From: Cloacibacillus sp.
GTDB taxonomy: Bacteria; Synergistota; Synergistia; Synergistales; Synergistaceae
NCBI RefSeq assembly: GCF_020860125.1
Contig: NZ_JAJBUX010000067.1
Span: forward strand, 1 to 17,351
DNA length: 17,351 bases
Direction: 5' to 3'
Below the pieces are notes generated by a model, which ran no database searches, was not told where the DNA came from, and was given only the letters and a program-made list of their open reading frames with translations. Of this stretch, positions 1 to 8,673 are shown one piece after another. Numbering within the stretch: position 1 is the first letter of the stretch; each line of letters begins with the position of its first letter. Both the position numbers and the translations under genes were made by a program.

Positions 1-816
1 GTTTGATATTTTGCAGTTGTAGCAGCTTCCCACGACGCCGCCGGTGTATCTGCCGCCGTTGACATTGCCGCCGTTGATGCAGTTTGATATCGTGCCGTTG
101 CTGCCTCCCGCAATGCCGCCGTTGGTTCCGTTGCCGGAGTTTAAAATATTGCCGTTGTTGAGGCAGTTCAGTATCTTACCAATGTTGTTGTTGTGTCCCA
201 CGATGCCGCCTGTTTGGACGTTATTTGCGGAGCCGGTCAGGGAGCCGGCGTTTACGCAGCCCTCTATCGTACCGTAGCAGCTTCCCGCGACGCCGCCCGC
301 GTCACTGTTACTGTCAGTAATAGTTATATCGCCGCTGACGGTGAGGCCCCGCACAGTGCCGCCGCTGTCGACGACGCCGAAGAACCCCATGTAGGTGGTT
401 TGTTTCGTTATCCGGTAGCCCTTGACGGTATGGCCCGCGCCGTCGAAGGTGCCGGTGTATTCGTGGTTTATATCATAGCCGATGGGTCTCCACTCCGTAG
501 GGTTCCCGTCCGTATCCGCGAGGTCGATGTCGGTGGTGAGGCGCGCTTTGGCGGAGAGGAGGTCGTCGCTGCTGTTTACGCCGTCGCGGAAGTCACAGAG
601 GTCTTTGGAGGTGGCGATGATGTAATAGCCGTCGCCGTCCTTTTTCAAATCATTGAAATCGGCGCGTGCCGGTCCGGGGGCGGCGAGGATGAAGAGGGTC
701 AAAATAAAGAGCAGCAGCCGCGCGCGGCGGCTAAAATGAATTGCAGTATGCTTAACGGGAGGGGGCGAACTGGGGTTAAATAATTTTAATGGCTGACGGC
801 TTTCACATGGCGACAT
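1..816 (-). CDS. Secreted GLUG-repeat surface protein, N-terminal part (3' end outside window)
   Basis: The first 272 codons are visible and the frame is still open at the window edge. The ATG at 816 follows an AAGGAG Shine-Dalgarno sequence about 11 bases upstream. Residues 1-52 form a long signal peptide: a polar, proline-containing n-region of about 30 residues, Arg-Arg, a hydrophobic core (LLLFILTLFILAA) and an Ala-x-Ala-type cleavage site (ARA). From about residue 130 there are repeated units of the form GGIAGxxNGxIxNC, typical of GLUG motifs found in bacterial surface and adhesin-like proteins. The N-terminal 140 residues parallel the upstream gene at 929-3639 (shared DIDLAD, W-x-PI, YTG-FDGAGH-VKGY motifs), so the two are tandem paralogues. 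An anchor domain would lie outside the window. The function is unknown; a cell-surface role is inferred. Its signal-peptide region has no long homopolymer run, unlike its paralogue. Confidence 0.85.
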   Translation of the reverse strand, partial: MSPCESRQPLKLFNPSSPPPVKHTAIHFSRRARLLLFILTLFILAAPGPARADFNDLKKDGDGYYIIATSKDLCDFRDGVNSSDDLLSAKARLTTDIDLADTDGNPTEWRPIGYDINHEYTGTFDGAGHTVKGYRITKQTTYMGFFGVVDSGGTVRGLTVSGDITITDSNSDAGGVAGSCYGTIEGCVNAGSLTGSANNVQTGGIVGHNNNIGKILNCLNNGNILNSGNGTNGGIAGGSNGTISNCINGGNVNGGRYTGGVVGSCYNCKISN

Positions 817-871
817 ATTGTATCGCTCTCCTTTCTCTCTTGTAAAGCTACGTATCACATACTGTGGATAG

Positions 872-897
872 GGGCCGCGAAGGAATATCCGCGGCCC
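872..897. terminator. GC-rich hairpin between the two surface-protein genes
   Basis: Perfect 8-bp arms GGGCCGCG (872-879) and CGCGGCCC (890-897) flank a 10-base loop. They lie about 30 bases after the stop of the upstream minus-strand gene. The run of T follows the hairpin on the plus strand (905-915), while on the minus strand the hairpin is followed by CTATCC without a T-tract. Its position suggests a terminator or mRNA-stabilising stem for the gene at 929-3639, but it is not a classical intrinsic terminator in that direction. Confidence 0.4.
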
Positions 898-928
898 GTC
901 CCTATTTTTCTTTATGTTCTGTTTTTGT

Positions 929-3639
929 CTATTTCGCTGGCCGTCTCTTTTTCAGGAGCAGCGGGATCAGCGCGAAGAGCGCCATCGCACCTACGCCCGC
1001 GGCGCAGCCGCCGCTGCCGCTGGTGTAGACTCTGTTGACGGAGACGGTGGCCTGGGCCGCCTTCAGGCCATCGTCGGTCGTGACGGTGATGGTGGCGGTG
1101 CCGATTGCGACGGCGGTCACTCCGCCGTTGGCGTCCACTGTGGCGATCTTTTCGTCGCTGCTCTTCCAGGTGACGCCCTTATTATCGGCGTCGGCCGGCA
1201 GTACCTCGGCGGTGAACCGGATGCTATCGCCGATCTTCAGCGCCGTACCCTCGGGGGATATCTTCACCGATTCCACCGGCACGAGGGGAGCGGTGACGGT
1301 GACGAGGCAGCCCGCTAACACGACCATACCCTCTTCCGTGCCGAGGGCTTTGGCGGTGACGACGGTCTGACCGGGGTTATGGGCGACGATCTCGCCATTT
1401 TCGCTGACGGTGGCGACATTCTCGCTGCTGCTCTTCCATTCGATTCTTTTGTCACTGGCGTCCGCCGGGTAGAGGGTGGCGGTGAGTTTCTCATGCTCTC
1501 CGGATTGCAGCTGCATCGCTTCCTTTGAGAGCTCAATGCGGTTTACCCAGACTGTCGGTTTTAGAACGGTAATCTCAAGCGTTGGCCTGCCTTTGACGCT
1601 GCCGTCCTTAGTTTTAACGTTGACGGTGGTGGTTTCGCCGGCCTTGAGCGCCGTGAAGGTCGCCGCTTCGCCCTTCTCTATCTCTTCCACCCTGTCGAGT
1701 GAGATGACGGAGGAGTCTCCTATGAGCCAATCTAACTTCCTGTTTGTGGCGTTGTCGGGTACGAATCGTGCGGAGGCTGTGAACTGTTCTCCTGCATAGA
1801 GTGATTTTTTGCCATCCGCGGAACCCTCGATATTGAGCACGATGGTCAGTGCCTTTACCTCGCTGACGGTCACTCTGCAGTCGTCGGAGATGCTTTCGTT
1901 CTCAGAGGCGGCGGCCCATATTGTAGCTGTGCCGGGGCTCTTTGAGGTTACGTTGCCGCTCTCGTCTACCTCGGCGATGCCGGGGGCGCTGCTGCTCCAG
2001 ACGATTTTCTTGTTCGTGGCCTCGTCCGGTGTCACGCGGGCCGAGAGCTGTGCCGTATCACCGAAGCCTTTGAGTGTGATGTCCTTGCTCGATGTTATCT
2101 TCACGCCGGTGACGTGGATGGGTTCCACAACCTCGATGGCGCGTGTGAAGGAATATGTGAGCGGGGTCGTAGGAATAATAATACCGCCGTGGTTGAAGTC
2201 GCTCACGTAGAGGTCGGCGGAGAGCGCAACGGCGGCGTCTCCAGTCTTGTTCTTGGCGGTGACCGTTATCTTGCCGCTGCTGTCGATCTCGCTCTTGCCG
2301 ATGGTGATGATATCGCTGTTGGTACTTGCCCTCGAATTTCTAACATTGTTGCCGTACGTTACCGGAGTTCCGGGGAGGGTGATGAACGTGATCGTCGTCG
2401 AGCCGCCGTTGACGGGGATACGGCGCTTGTCGGTCTGCGCGGTGAGGGTGGTGACGGCGTTTTTCATCGCGTTTTCGTCAAGTTTTTTCGTGTTATTCGT
2501 ACCGCTGCCGACGCCACGTTCAGCCGTTCCTTCAAGCCAGGCGCAGTTTTCTATCGTGACATTATTCCCGGTGTCTTTGCCGAGCACGCCGCCGCTGACG
2601 GCGTCGAGCTGGACATCACCGCTGGCGGTTATGCCGAGGGTGATATTGCCGCTATTGGCACAGCTGCCTATCTCCGGAGCGCCGCCGCTGCTGCCCGAGG
2701 TATTTCCCACGATGCCGCCAGCGTAGTTGGGTCGGTTATCACTTGTCTCAATTGCCGAGATGGAGACCTCTCCGAGGTTTGCGCAGTTGTATACTTTGCC
2801 GCTGCTCTCTCCCGCGATGCCGCCGGCAAAGTTTTGTATGCCGTCAGAGGCGGCGGCTGTGGTACGGCTGGCGCAATTATATATCGCGCCGTCATTTATT
2901 CCCGCGATGCCGCCCACGTTGTTAAGGGAGGACGAGCCGCCTTTGGCGGCGACGGGGCCGTCGTTGAGGCAGCTTGTGATGGTTCCGCTGCCCTCGTTCT
3001 GCCCCGCGATGCCGCCCGCGTGGTTGAAGTAAAGGTCCGTCGAGATGATAACGGCGGCGGCGTTCCGGCAGTCTTCTATCGTGCCCTCGTTCCAGCCGGC
3101 GACGGCGCCGGCATTGACGGTGTTGCCTGTGGCGGAGGTGATATTCACCCCGCCCTCTACGGTGAGTCCGCGCACGACGCCTTTTTTGCCGTCTTTTTCT
3201 CCGATATAGCTGAAGAAGCCGGCATAACCGTCTCCGGCCGTTTTCGTTATCTCATAGCCTTTGACGGAATGGCCCGCGCCGTCGAAGGCGCCGGTGTAGG
3301 GGTTATCATAGTCGCCGCTGATGGGCGTCCAGTCCATGAGTCTGCCGTCCGCGTCCGCGAGGTCAATGTCGGCGGTTAGCAGCGCGTCGGCGGAGAGCGG
3401 TATCGTACCGTTGTCAAGCCCATTATGGAAGTCGATGAGGTCCGCCGAGGTGGCGATCTGATATACATCGCCCTCCCGCGTCAGGGCGCAGGCACGCTGG
3501 GGCGAGGCGAGGACAAAGAGGGTTAGGAGAGAGAGGATAAGCGGGAGTAAGAGTCTATTGTGAACTTTAATAAACTCATACGGGGGGGTGCATCAAAGTT
3601 AAATGTTGTTGGGTGTTGATAAGCGTTGAGTGACGACAT
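929..3639 (-). CDS. GLUG/BIG2-domain surface protein with Synergist-CTERM-like anchor; frameshifted at a C7 tract near the start (candidate phase-variable gene)
   Basis: The ATG at 3639 follows AAGGAG with the same 11-base spacing as the paralogue at 816. Its frame meets a run of seven C (3582-3588) after 17 codons and stops at 3523-3525. One added C gives a continuous 903-residue product. That product has a signal peptide (core LLLPLILSLLTLFVLA, end ACA), GLUG-like repeats over roughly residues 150-390 (GGIAGxNxGxIYNC), four BIG2 Ig-like domains over roughly 500-870 (ATVSENGEIVAHNPGQTVVTA-type blocks) and a C-terminal SGSGGC, hydrophobic segment and KKRRPAK tail. The main frame has no ATG, GTG or TTG between its upstream in-frame stop (just before the C tract) and the ATG at 3337, which lies after the signal peptide. 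As read, the gene is OFF or leaky. A base-calling error is the main alternative. The product is presumably exported and envelope-anchored; its ligand is unknown. Confidence 0.82.
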
Positions 3640-3695
3640 AAGGTATCAGGCTCCTTTTTAATATGATTTAAAATACCGAAAACATGAATATGAAA

Positions 3696-3713
3696 ATAGG
3701 TAAAAATACCTAT
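3696..3713. promoter_or_regulatory. Perfect palindrome at the likely transcription start of the surface-protein gene
   Basis: ATAGGTA (3696-3702) and TACCTAT (3707-3713) are perfect inverted repeats separated by AAAA. The predicted -10 on the minus strand ends at 3720, so the palindrome covers the likely start site and first leader bases. It could be an operator or a short mRNA stem; the regulator is unknown. Confidence 0.4.
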
Positions 3714-3719
3714 CCATAC

Positions 3720-3747
3720 AATACAGTTTATGTTAGCGCTTTGTCAA
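3720..3747 (-). promoter_or_regulatory. Sigma70-type promoter for the surface-protein gene
   Basis: On the minus strand TTGACA (3747-3742) is followed after 16 bases by TGTATT (3725-3720). The -35 is consensus and the -10 matches four of six bases. An alternative -10, TATTGT, lies at 18-base spacing. It would give a leader of about 70 bases before the ATG at 3639. Confidence 0.5.
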
Positions 3748-3801
3748 GCGGCTTTGCCATGTTTTTTGCGTTTCGCAGGACAAGAACAGAACCGGACGCC
3801 G

Positions 3802-3830
3802 CTGGATGCCGGGTCAAGCCCGGCATTACA
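3802..3830 (+). repeat. REP-like palindromic element, copy A
   Basis: Eight-base arms ATGCCGGG (3806-3813) and CCCGGCAT (3819-3826) enclose TCAAG, with CTGG before and TACA after. The same flank-stem-flank layout recurs at 16763-16792, and inverted at 16687-16714. It sits between divergent genes. The rest of the 3750-4040 gap holds only a candidate promoter and the kinase ribosome binding site. Confidence 0.6.
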
Positions 3831-3906
3831 AACCAAAGAAAAGATAAATCGTAATTTACTGCTTTCCCCGCCCGATTTATTGCCGACGCGTTTGCCTCGG
3901 CCTTTG

Positions 3907-3935
3907 TTGTTTTGCCGCGGTACGTTTGCTATACT
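3907..3935 (+). promoter_or_regulatory. Candidate promoter for the hybrid kinase gene
   Basis: TTGTTT (3907-3912), a 17-base spacer and TATACT (3930-3935) resemble a housekeeping promoter, with a good -10 and a weak -35. The leader would be about 100 bases before the ATG at 4041. This is an inference from sequence resemblance only. Confidence 0.35.
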
Positions 3936-4040
3936 TACGGAGGTGTCATCTGTGTAAAGTTGCTATAAAATGATATGCGTGCCAGCAGCCTCCATTATTG
4001 CTCAGGCGCTGTATATACCTAGAAAAAGGAGCCTATAGCG

Positions 4041-7000
4041 ATGGACGGACAAAAATATACCTCCCCACTGGCCCTGCTGAAACGCTTTTGCGTGAATGTT
4101 TTTTGCCGCGGGGATATCGACGGCTCGCTGAACTGTCTCAGTAAAGATATACACTGGTATGGGACCTCCGGTAACGAAGGTGTCCATAACAGGGACGAGG
4201 CGCGCGCCTGTCTGGAACGGGAGATCGCCGCCAATCCTCTCTCCCGCGGGCTGGAGTTCACCGACGAGGACGAGGCGGTCTCGGGCGAAGCCGGAACGGC
4301 GGGCGCTAAACTGCTGCCGGAGGCAAGGGCCTCCCATGTTCCCGCCCGCGTCTCGATAAGCTGTCTTCCAGAGGATGGAGGGCTGAAGATACGTTCTCTC
4401 CATATGTCCTTCGATAATTTCCGCGAAAAAGCGGGCGAAGATTTACCATCTAAATACGAGAAGGAATGCGAGCCTAAGCTGCTCTACGATTTTCTTAACA
4501 GTTCGATACACGGAGGTCTCTTCGGCGGTTATATAGACAGTCCGGAGATGCCGTTTTATTTCATTAACGAACAGATGCTCAAGTATCTGGGCTACGACAC
4601 AAAGGAGGAGTTTATCGAGGCCACGGGCGGCGGCATAGCGAACTGCGTGCATCCCGACGACCGCGGGGCGGTGATGGGCTCGCTCTTTGCGCAGCTAGAA
4701 TCTTCCTGCGAGTATATGCTCGCCCCATACCGCATGCTGAAAAGGGACGGCGGCTTTATCTGGGTCCGTGAAAACGGCAAAAGGATCACCGCCGGCAACG
4801 GAAGGCCGGCGGTGATATGTCTCTGCATCGACGTTTCCGATATGGCGGAGGCGCAGGAGCGGCTTCGCCTGGGGAAAAAGGAGATGGAGAATGTTTTGAA
4901 CGCCATCCCCGGAGGCGTCGCCATCTATAAGGTGTCGGACCGCTTTGAGACCGTATATTTTTCCGACGGCGTTCCCGCCCTCTCCGGCCACACGGTGGAG
5001 GAGTATCACGAGCTGATAAAGAGGGACGCGGCGGAGATGGTCTACAGCGGCGATGTTGAACGCGTCCTCGCCGCCGTTCGGGAGGGGCTGGCGAACGATG
5101 CGCCGATAGACGTCACCTTCAGAAAGCGTCACACCGGCGGCGGCCTGGTCTGGGTGCATCTGCAGGGCAAAAAGATCGGCGAGGCGGACGGCTGTCCGCT
5201 GATACACGCGGTCTTTCACAATATTTCCAGGGAGACCAAGCTCTACCGCGATATCCTTAATGAGAATAATACGATCATCCAGGTCAGTGACCTCAAGACG
5301 CGTGAGGTGCTGTACGCTAACAGGGCCGCCGCCGAATTTTCAGGCAACGTGGAGGGCGATTTTGTCGGGCGCAGCTGCTATGAGTATATGATGCACAGGG
5401 ACGCCCCCTGCGCCTTCTGCCACGTGCCGCTGCTGACGAAGGGCAGCTTCTTTGAGGCCGAGCAGTATCTGCCCTCCAAAGACCGTTGGTTTTCCGTGAA
5501 GGGGAAGCTCATAGAGTGGAACGGACGCGGCGCCTCCGTTGAGTATGTGACCGACATCACCGATTCAAAGCGGCTCCAGCAGCGGCTTGAGACGGAAAAG
5601 TCATCGCTTGAGCGCATCATAAATTCCATTCCCTCGGGGATCGGCGTCTACCGTCTGAAGGAGGATGAGGTGAGCCTCATCGCGGTGAATTCGACGTTCA
5701 GCGATATGCTGGGAATGACGCATGAGGAGCTGAAGCGCAAGATCTCCGAGGATATTTTCCAGAATGTCCATCCCGACGATGTGGCGCTGCTGAAAGAAAA
5801 GATGGCGGAGTCGTACCGCGAACTTCACCGTATGGAGTGCGCCTACCGGCTGCGGAACGAAAATACGGGGGAGTACCGGTGGATATATCATACCGGCATC
5901 TCCGTTCCTCAGCCGGACGGCAGCCAGACGGCCTATGTCTGCTATACGGATATCTCCGCGCAGAAGGCGGCGGAGGAGAAGCTCAAACGCCAGGCCGAAT
6001 ATCTGCAGAGGCTTTATGATACGATGCCCTGCGGGATATCGCAGTATTCCGTCAACAACCTTAACGGCGACAAGCCTTACTGTTATGTAAACCGCCGCGG
6101 ACGTGAAATTTACGGCGTCGGCGCGACGGAAGAGGGGTATATCGCCTATGCACGCGTTCACCCCGACGACAGGGGCAAGTATATCGATATGCTCAATAGG
6201 GTGGTGGAAGAGGGGCAGTCGAGTCCGTATGAGCTCCGCTTCGTCCGCCATGACGGTAAGGTTTTCTGGATCAGCGGTATCGTCGAGCGGATAAGGGATG
6301 TCGAAGGTAATGATATATATCAGAGCGTATATAACGATATTACGGAGCTCAAAGAGGCGCAGCTGCGCGCGGAGGAGGAGTATAAGCGTCTCTCGCGCCG
6401 CTATGAGGATGAGCTTAACAGCCTGAAAGACGTCTCCGCCGATTATATATCGATAATGCGCGTAAACATGACGAAGGACGTCGTTGAAGACCTCGTTGAG
6501 ACCAATCGGGATATAGATATTTTTCATAGCGGAATGTCGCTCTCCGAAATTGTGGAGAGTATGGAGCCCTTTTTTATCAGCGAGGAGTCTAAGGCTGAGT
6601 TTTTGAATAAGATAGATTACCGCAGCCTGACGAGGGAATTTGAACTCGGCAACGACCGGCTCACTTTTGAACAGCCATTCCTGGACCATGACGGCAGTAT
6701 GACGTGGGTGGAGCTGCAGATCAACGTCAGGAAGCATCCGGACAGCGGCGACCTCATCGCCTTTTTCTGTGAACGGGATATTACGACGAGAAAACAGCTC
6801 GCCGATACTTTCAAAATGGTCATCGCGCAGGATTATGACTCTATCATTCGTCTCGACGGCAGGCGTAACCGTTATATCCTTTTTATCTCCGACGGTTCAG
6901 GGGAACAGCCCGCCTACGAAGGCTTAAATTACAGCAGGGACATCGCCTGGTTCGCGGAGAAGTTTATCGTTCCGGAGGACCGCGAACGGGCGCTGAGCGA

Positions 7001-8399
7001 GATGGAATATTCAAATGTCGCGGCGGGCTTGGAGAGACACGATATCTATCAGGTGCTTTTTGACGTCCAGAACAATTCCGGCAGGAGATGCCGGAAATCG
7101 ATAAAATATTCTTACATAGACAGGGAAAACGAGATCATTCTAATGACGCGGCAGGACATCACCGAAGTTGTGGCTGCCGAGAACAGGGCTAAGGACGAGA
7201 TAGAGGCGGCACTTAAACGCGCGGAGCAGGCAAGCCTCGCCAAGGGCGAGTTCCTCGCGCGCATGAGCCACGAAATGCGCACGCCGATGAACGCCATTAT
7301 GGGTATGACGGTGCTGCTGAAGGACGCCCTTGGCGACCCGGCGGCGGTGGACGACTACATCGGCAAGATAAATTCTTCCAGTCATTTCATGCTCGGCCTC
7401 ATCAACGACGTGCTTGATATGGCGAAGATCGAGAGCGGCGAGTTCGCGCTCTATCCCTCGCGTTACGAGTATAAGGAGTTCGCGGGCGCGATCGACGCGA
7501 TGATACGCCCACTCTGCCGCCAGAAGGGCGTTGAGTTTGTCTTTGACAGCAAGTGGCCCACCGCCGCCGTATTGGTGGACAAGGTGCGCCTGAATCAGAT
7601 ATTTCTCAATCTCCTCTCAAACGCCGTGAAGTTCACGCCCCCCGGCGGCAGGGTGGAATACCTGATGCCGGAGGCGGAGGTTCACGGGGACCGTATATGG
7701 TGCGACTTTATTGTCAGGGACAACGGCATCGGGATGAGCGAAGAGTTCCAGAAGCATCTCTTTGAACCCTTCATGCAGGAGAACGCCGCCGATGGCGGAA
7801 GCTGCGGTACGGGGCTGGGGCTTGCGATCTCCAAGAGTATCGTCGATAAGATGGGCGGCTGTTTTCATATAAGGAGCGAAGAGGGTAAGGGCACCGAGAT
7901 ACGGCTGCATCTGGAGCTGGAGATCGCGGGCGATGAGAAACCGGCGGCGGCGCTGGAAGACCGCGGAGCCCACGGCGGCGTGAAGGCGCTAAGGGGACGC
8001 CGTGTGCTGCTCGCGGAGGATCATCCGCTCAACACTGAGATAGCCCGCAAATTGCTGGCGAAGGTGGGAACGGAGGTCGTGCCCGCCGTAAACGGAGCTT
8101 TGGCCGTCGCGGCCTTTGCCGCCTCTCCCGCCGGTTATTTTGACGCCGTACTGATGGACATCCGTATGCCGGAGATGGACGGTCTGACGGCGGCGCGGAA
8201 GATCAGGGAGCTGCCGCGCGCGGACGCGAAGGCGGTGCCGATCATCGCGATGACGGCGAACGCCTTTGACGACGACTGCCGGAAGTCCGAAGAGGCCGGC
8301 ATGAACGGCCATCTGGCAAAGCCGATAGAGCCCGAGCTGCTCTATAGTACGCTGGCAAGGGCGGTCTCGCCCCCGGAAAAGCCGGATGCGGAAATATAG
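4041..8399 (+). CDS. Soluble multi-PAS hybrid sensor histidine kinase with NTF2/SnoaL-like N-terminus
   Basis: The product has 1452 residues; its ATG lies 9 bases after AAAGGAG. Residues about 8-135 resemble an NTF2/SnoaL-type fold (ALLKRF, GDIDGSLNCL, IHWYGT). About seven PAS domains follow: roughly 147-273, 281-400, 402-510, 523-643, 653-770, 794-915 and 920-1042. Several show the VHPDDR and DIT-x-x-K hallmarks. A short coiled coil leads to the dimerisation helix with phosphoacceptor His1077 (MSHEMRTPMN). The ATPase domain has an N box near 1185-1197, a G1 box DNGIG at 1227-1231 and a G2 box GTGLGLA from 1256. The C-terminal receiver has E1326/D1327, phosphoacceptor Asp1373 (MDIRMPEMDG) and Lys1427. 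There is no signal peptide or membrane segment, so it senses a cytoplasmic, probably redox or small-molecule, signal. No partner output gene shares its transcript; the regulator at 8674 is a candidate only. The kinase assignment is secure, the ligand unknown. Confidence 0.95.
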   Translation: MDGQKYTSPLALLKRFCVNVFCRGDIDGSLNCLSKDIHWYGTSGNEGVHNRDEARACLEREIAANPLSRGLEFTDEDEAVSGEAGTAGAKLLPEARASHVPARVSISCLPEDGGLKIRSLHMSFDNFREKAGEDLPSKYEKECEPKLLYDFLNSSIHGGLFGGYIDSPEMPFYFINEQMLKYLGYDTKEEFIEATGGGIANCVHPDDRGAVMGSLFAQLESSCEYMLAPYRMLKRDGGFIWVRENGKRITAGNGRPAVICLCIDVSDMAEAQERLRLGKKEMENVLNAIPGGVAIYKVSDRFETVYFSDGVPALSGHTVEEYHELIKRDAAEMVYSGDVERVLAAVREGLANDAPIDVTFRKRHTGGGLVWVHLQGKKIGEADGCPLIHAVFHNISRETKLYRDILNENNTIIQVSDLKTREVLYANRAAAEFSGNVEGDFVGRSCYEYMMHRDAPCAFCHVPLLTKGSFFEAEQYLPSKDRWFSVKGKLIEWNGRGASVEYVTDITDSKRLQQRLETEKSSLERIINSIPSGIGVYRLKEDEVSLIAVNSTFSDMLGMTHEELKRKISEDIFQNVHPDDVALLKEKMAESYRELHRMECAYRLRNENTGEYRWIYHTGISVPQPDGSQTAYVCYTDISAQKAAEEKLKRQAEYLQRLYDTMPCGISQYSVNNLNGDKPYCYVNRRGREIYGVGATEEGYIAYARVHPDDRGKYIDMLNRVVEEGQSSPYELRFVRHDGKVFWISGIVERIRDVEGNDIYQSVYNDITELKEAQLRAEEEYKRLSRRYEDELNSLKDVSADYISIMRVNMTKDVVEDLVETNRDIDIFHSGMSLSEIVESMEPFFISEESKAEFLNKIDYRSLTREFELGNDRLTFEQPFLDHDGSMTWVELQINVRKHPDSGDLIAFFCERDITTRKQLADTFKMVIAQDYDSIIRLDGRRNRYILFISDGSGEQPAYEGLNYSRDIAWFAEKFIVPEDRERALSEMEYSNVAAGLERHDIYQVLFDVQNNSGRRCRKSIKYSYIDRENEIILMTRQDITEVVAAENRAKDEIEAALKRAEQASLAKGEFLARMSHEMRTPMNAIMGMTVLLKDALGDPAAVDDYIGKINSSSHFMLGLINDVLDMAKIESGEFALYPSRYEYKEFAGAIDAMIRPLCRQKGVEFVFDSKWPTAAVLVDKVRLNQIFLNLLSNAVKFTPPGGRVEYLMPEAEVHGDRIWCDFIVRDNGIGMSEEFQKHLFEPFMQENAADGGSCGTGLGLAISKSIVDKMGGCFHIRSEEGKGTEIRLHLELEIAGDEKPAAALEDRGAHGGVKALRGRRVLLAEDHPLNTEIARKLLAKVGTEVVPAVNGALAVAAFAASPAGYFDAVLMDIRMPEMDGLTAARKIRELPRADAKAVPIIAMTANAFDDDCRKSEEAGMNGHLAKPIEPELLYSTLARAVSPPEKPDAEI

Positions 8400-8425
8400 C
8401 GGCTGGTGATTTATCTTTTGTTTTG

Positions 8426-8455
8426 ATGAGCGGGGTGATTGCCCGCTCATTTTTT
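8426..8455 (+). terminator. Intrinsic terminator after the hybrid kinase gene
   Basis: Nine-base arms ATGAGCGGG (8426-8434) and CCCGCTCAT (8442-8450) enclose a 7-base loop and are followed directly by TTTTT. It starts 27 bases after the stop codon, so the downstream regulator is transcribed separately. Confidence 0.9.
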
Positions 8456-8485
8456 ATGTTTCTATTTGTGTAGAGAAATATTATC

Positions 8486-8503
8486 AACTATAAAATTATA
8501 GTT
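8486..8503. promoter_or_regulatory. AT-rich dyad upstream of the response regulator promoter
   Basis: AACTATAA (8486-8493) and TTATAGTT (8496-8503) are perfect inverted repeats with a 2-base centre. The dyad ends 23 bases before the -35 at 8527, a position suited to an activator or autoregulatory site. The region is very AT-rich, so chance symmetry is possible. Confidence 0.4.
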
Positions 8504-8526
8504 AATTTAATAAAAATATCACAAAA

Positions 8527-8555
8527 TTGACAGTTATATCTTTGAAATATATAAT
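8527..8555 (+). promoter_or_regulatory. Perfect-consensus sigma70/sigmaA promoter of the response regulator gene
   Basis: TTGACA (8527-8532), exactly 17 bases, then TATAAT (8550-8555): both hexamers and the spacing are consensus. The expected start near 8562 gives an untranslated leader of about 110 bases before the ATG at 8674. No known riboswitch fold was recognised in that leader. Confidence 0.85.
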
Positions 8556-8673
8556 TTTCAGACAATATTTATCGTTTTACCATTTGAAATATCCGGTCTG
8601 CCGTAATCTGCGGTTCGCTGGGAGGATACTGTCGTTTTGAGGTAAAAATTTAATTTTATTGGCGGAGCGGACT

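Noticed and set aside
1..816. CRISPR-like regular repeats in the first kilobase
   Set aside because: The recurring GGCGGCATCGCGGGA-type words are codons of GLUG repeats within an open frame, and their spacing is irregular.
2114..3379. 421-codon plus-strand open frame opposite the surface-protein gene
   Set aside because: The translation is low-complexity Ala/Gly/Val/Asp mirroring the GLUG and BIG2 repeats of the real gene; it has no domain of its own.
3730..3957. 75-codon plus-strand open frame between divergent genes
   Set aside because: It runs through a REP-like palindrome and a candidate promoter, and its translation resembles no protein family.
5601..6737. 378-codon minus-strand open frame inside the kinase gene
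   Set aside because: It overlaps well-defined PAS domains on the plus strand and shows no recognisable motif or ribosome binding site.
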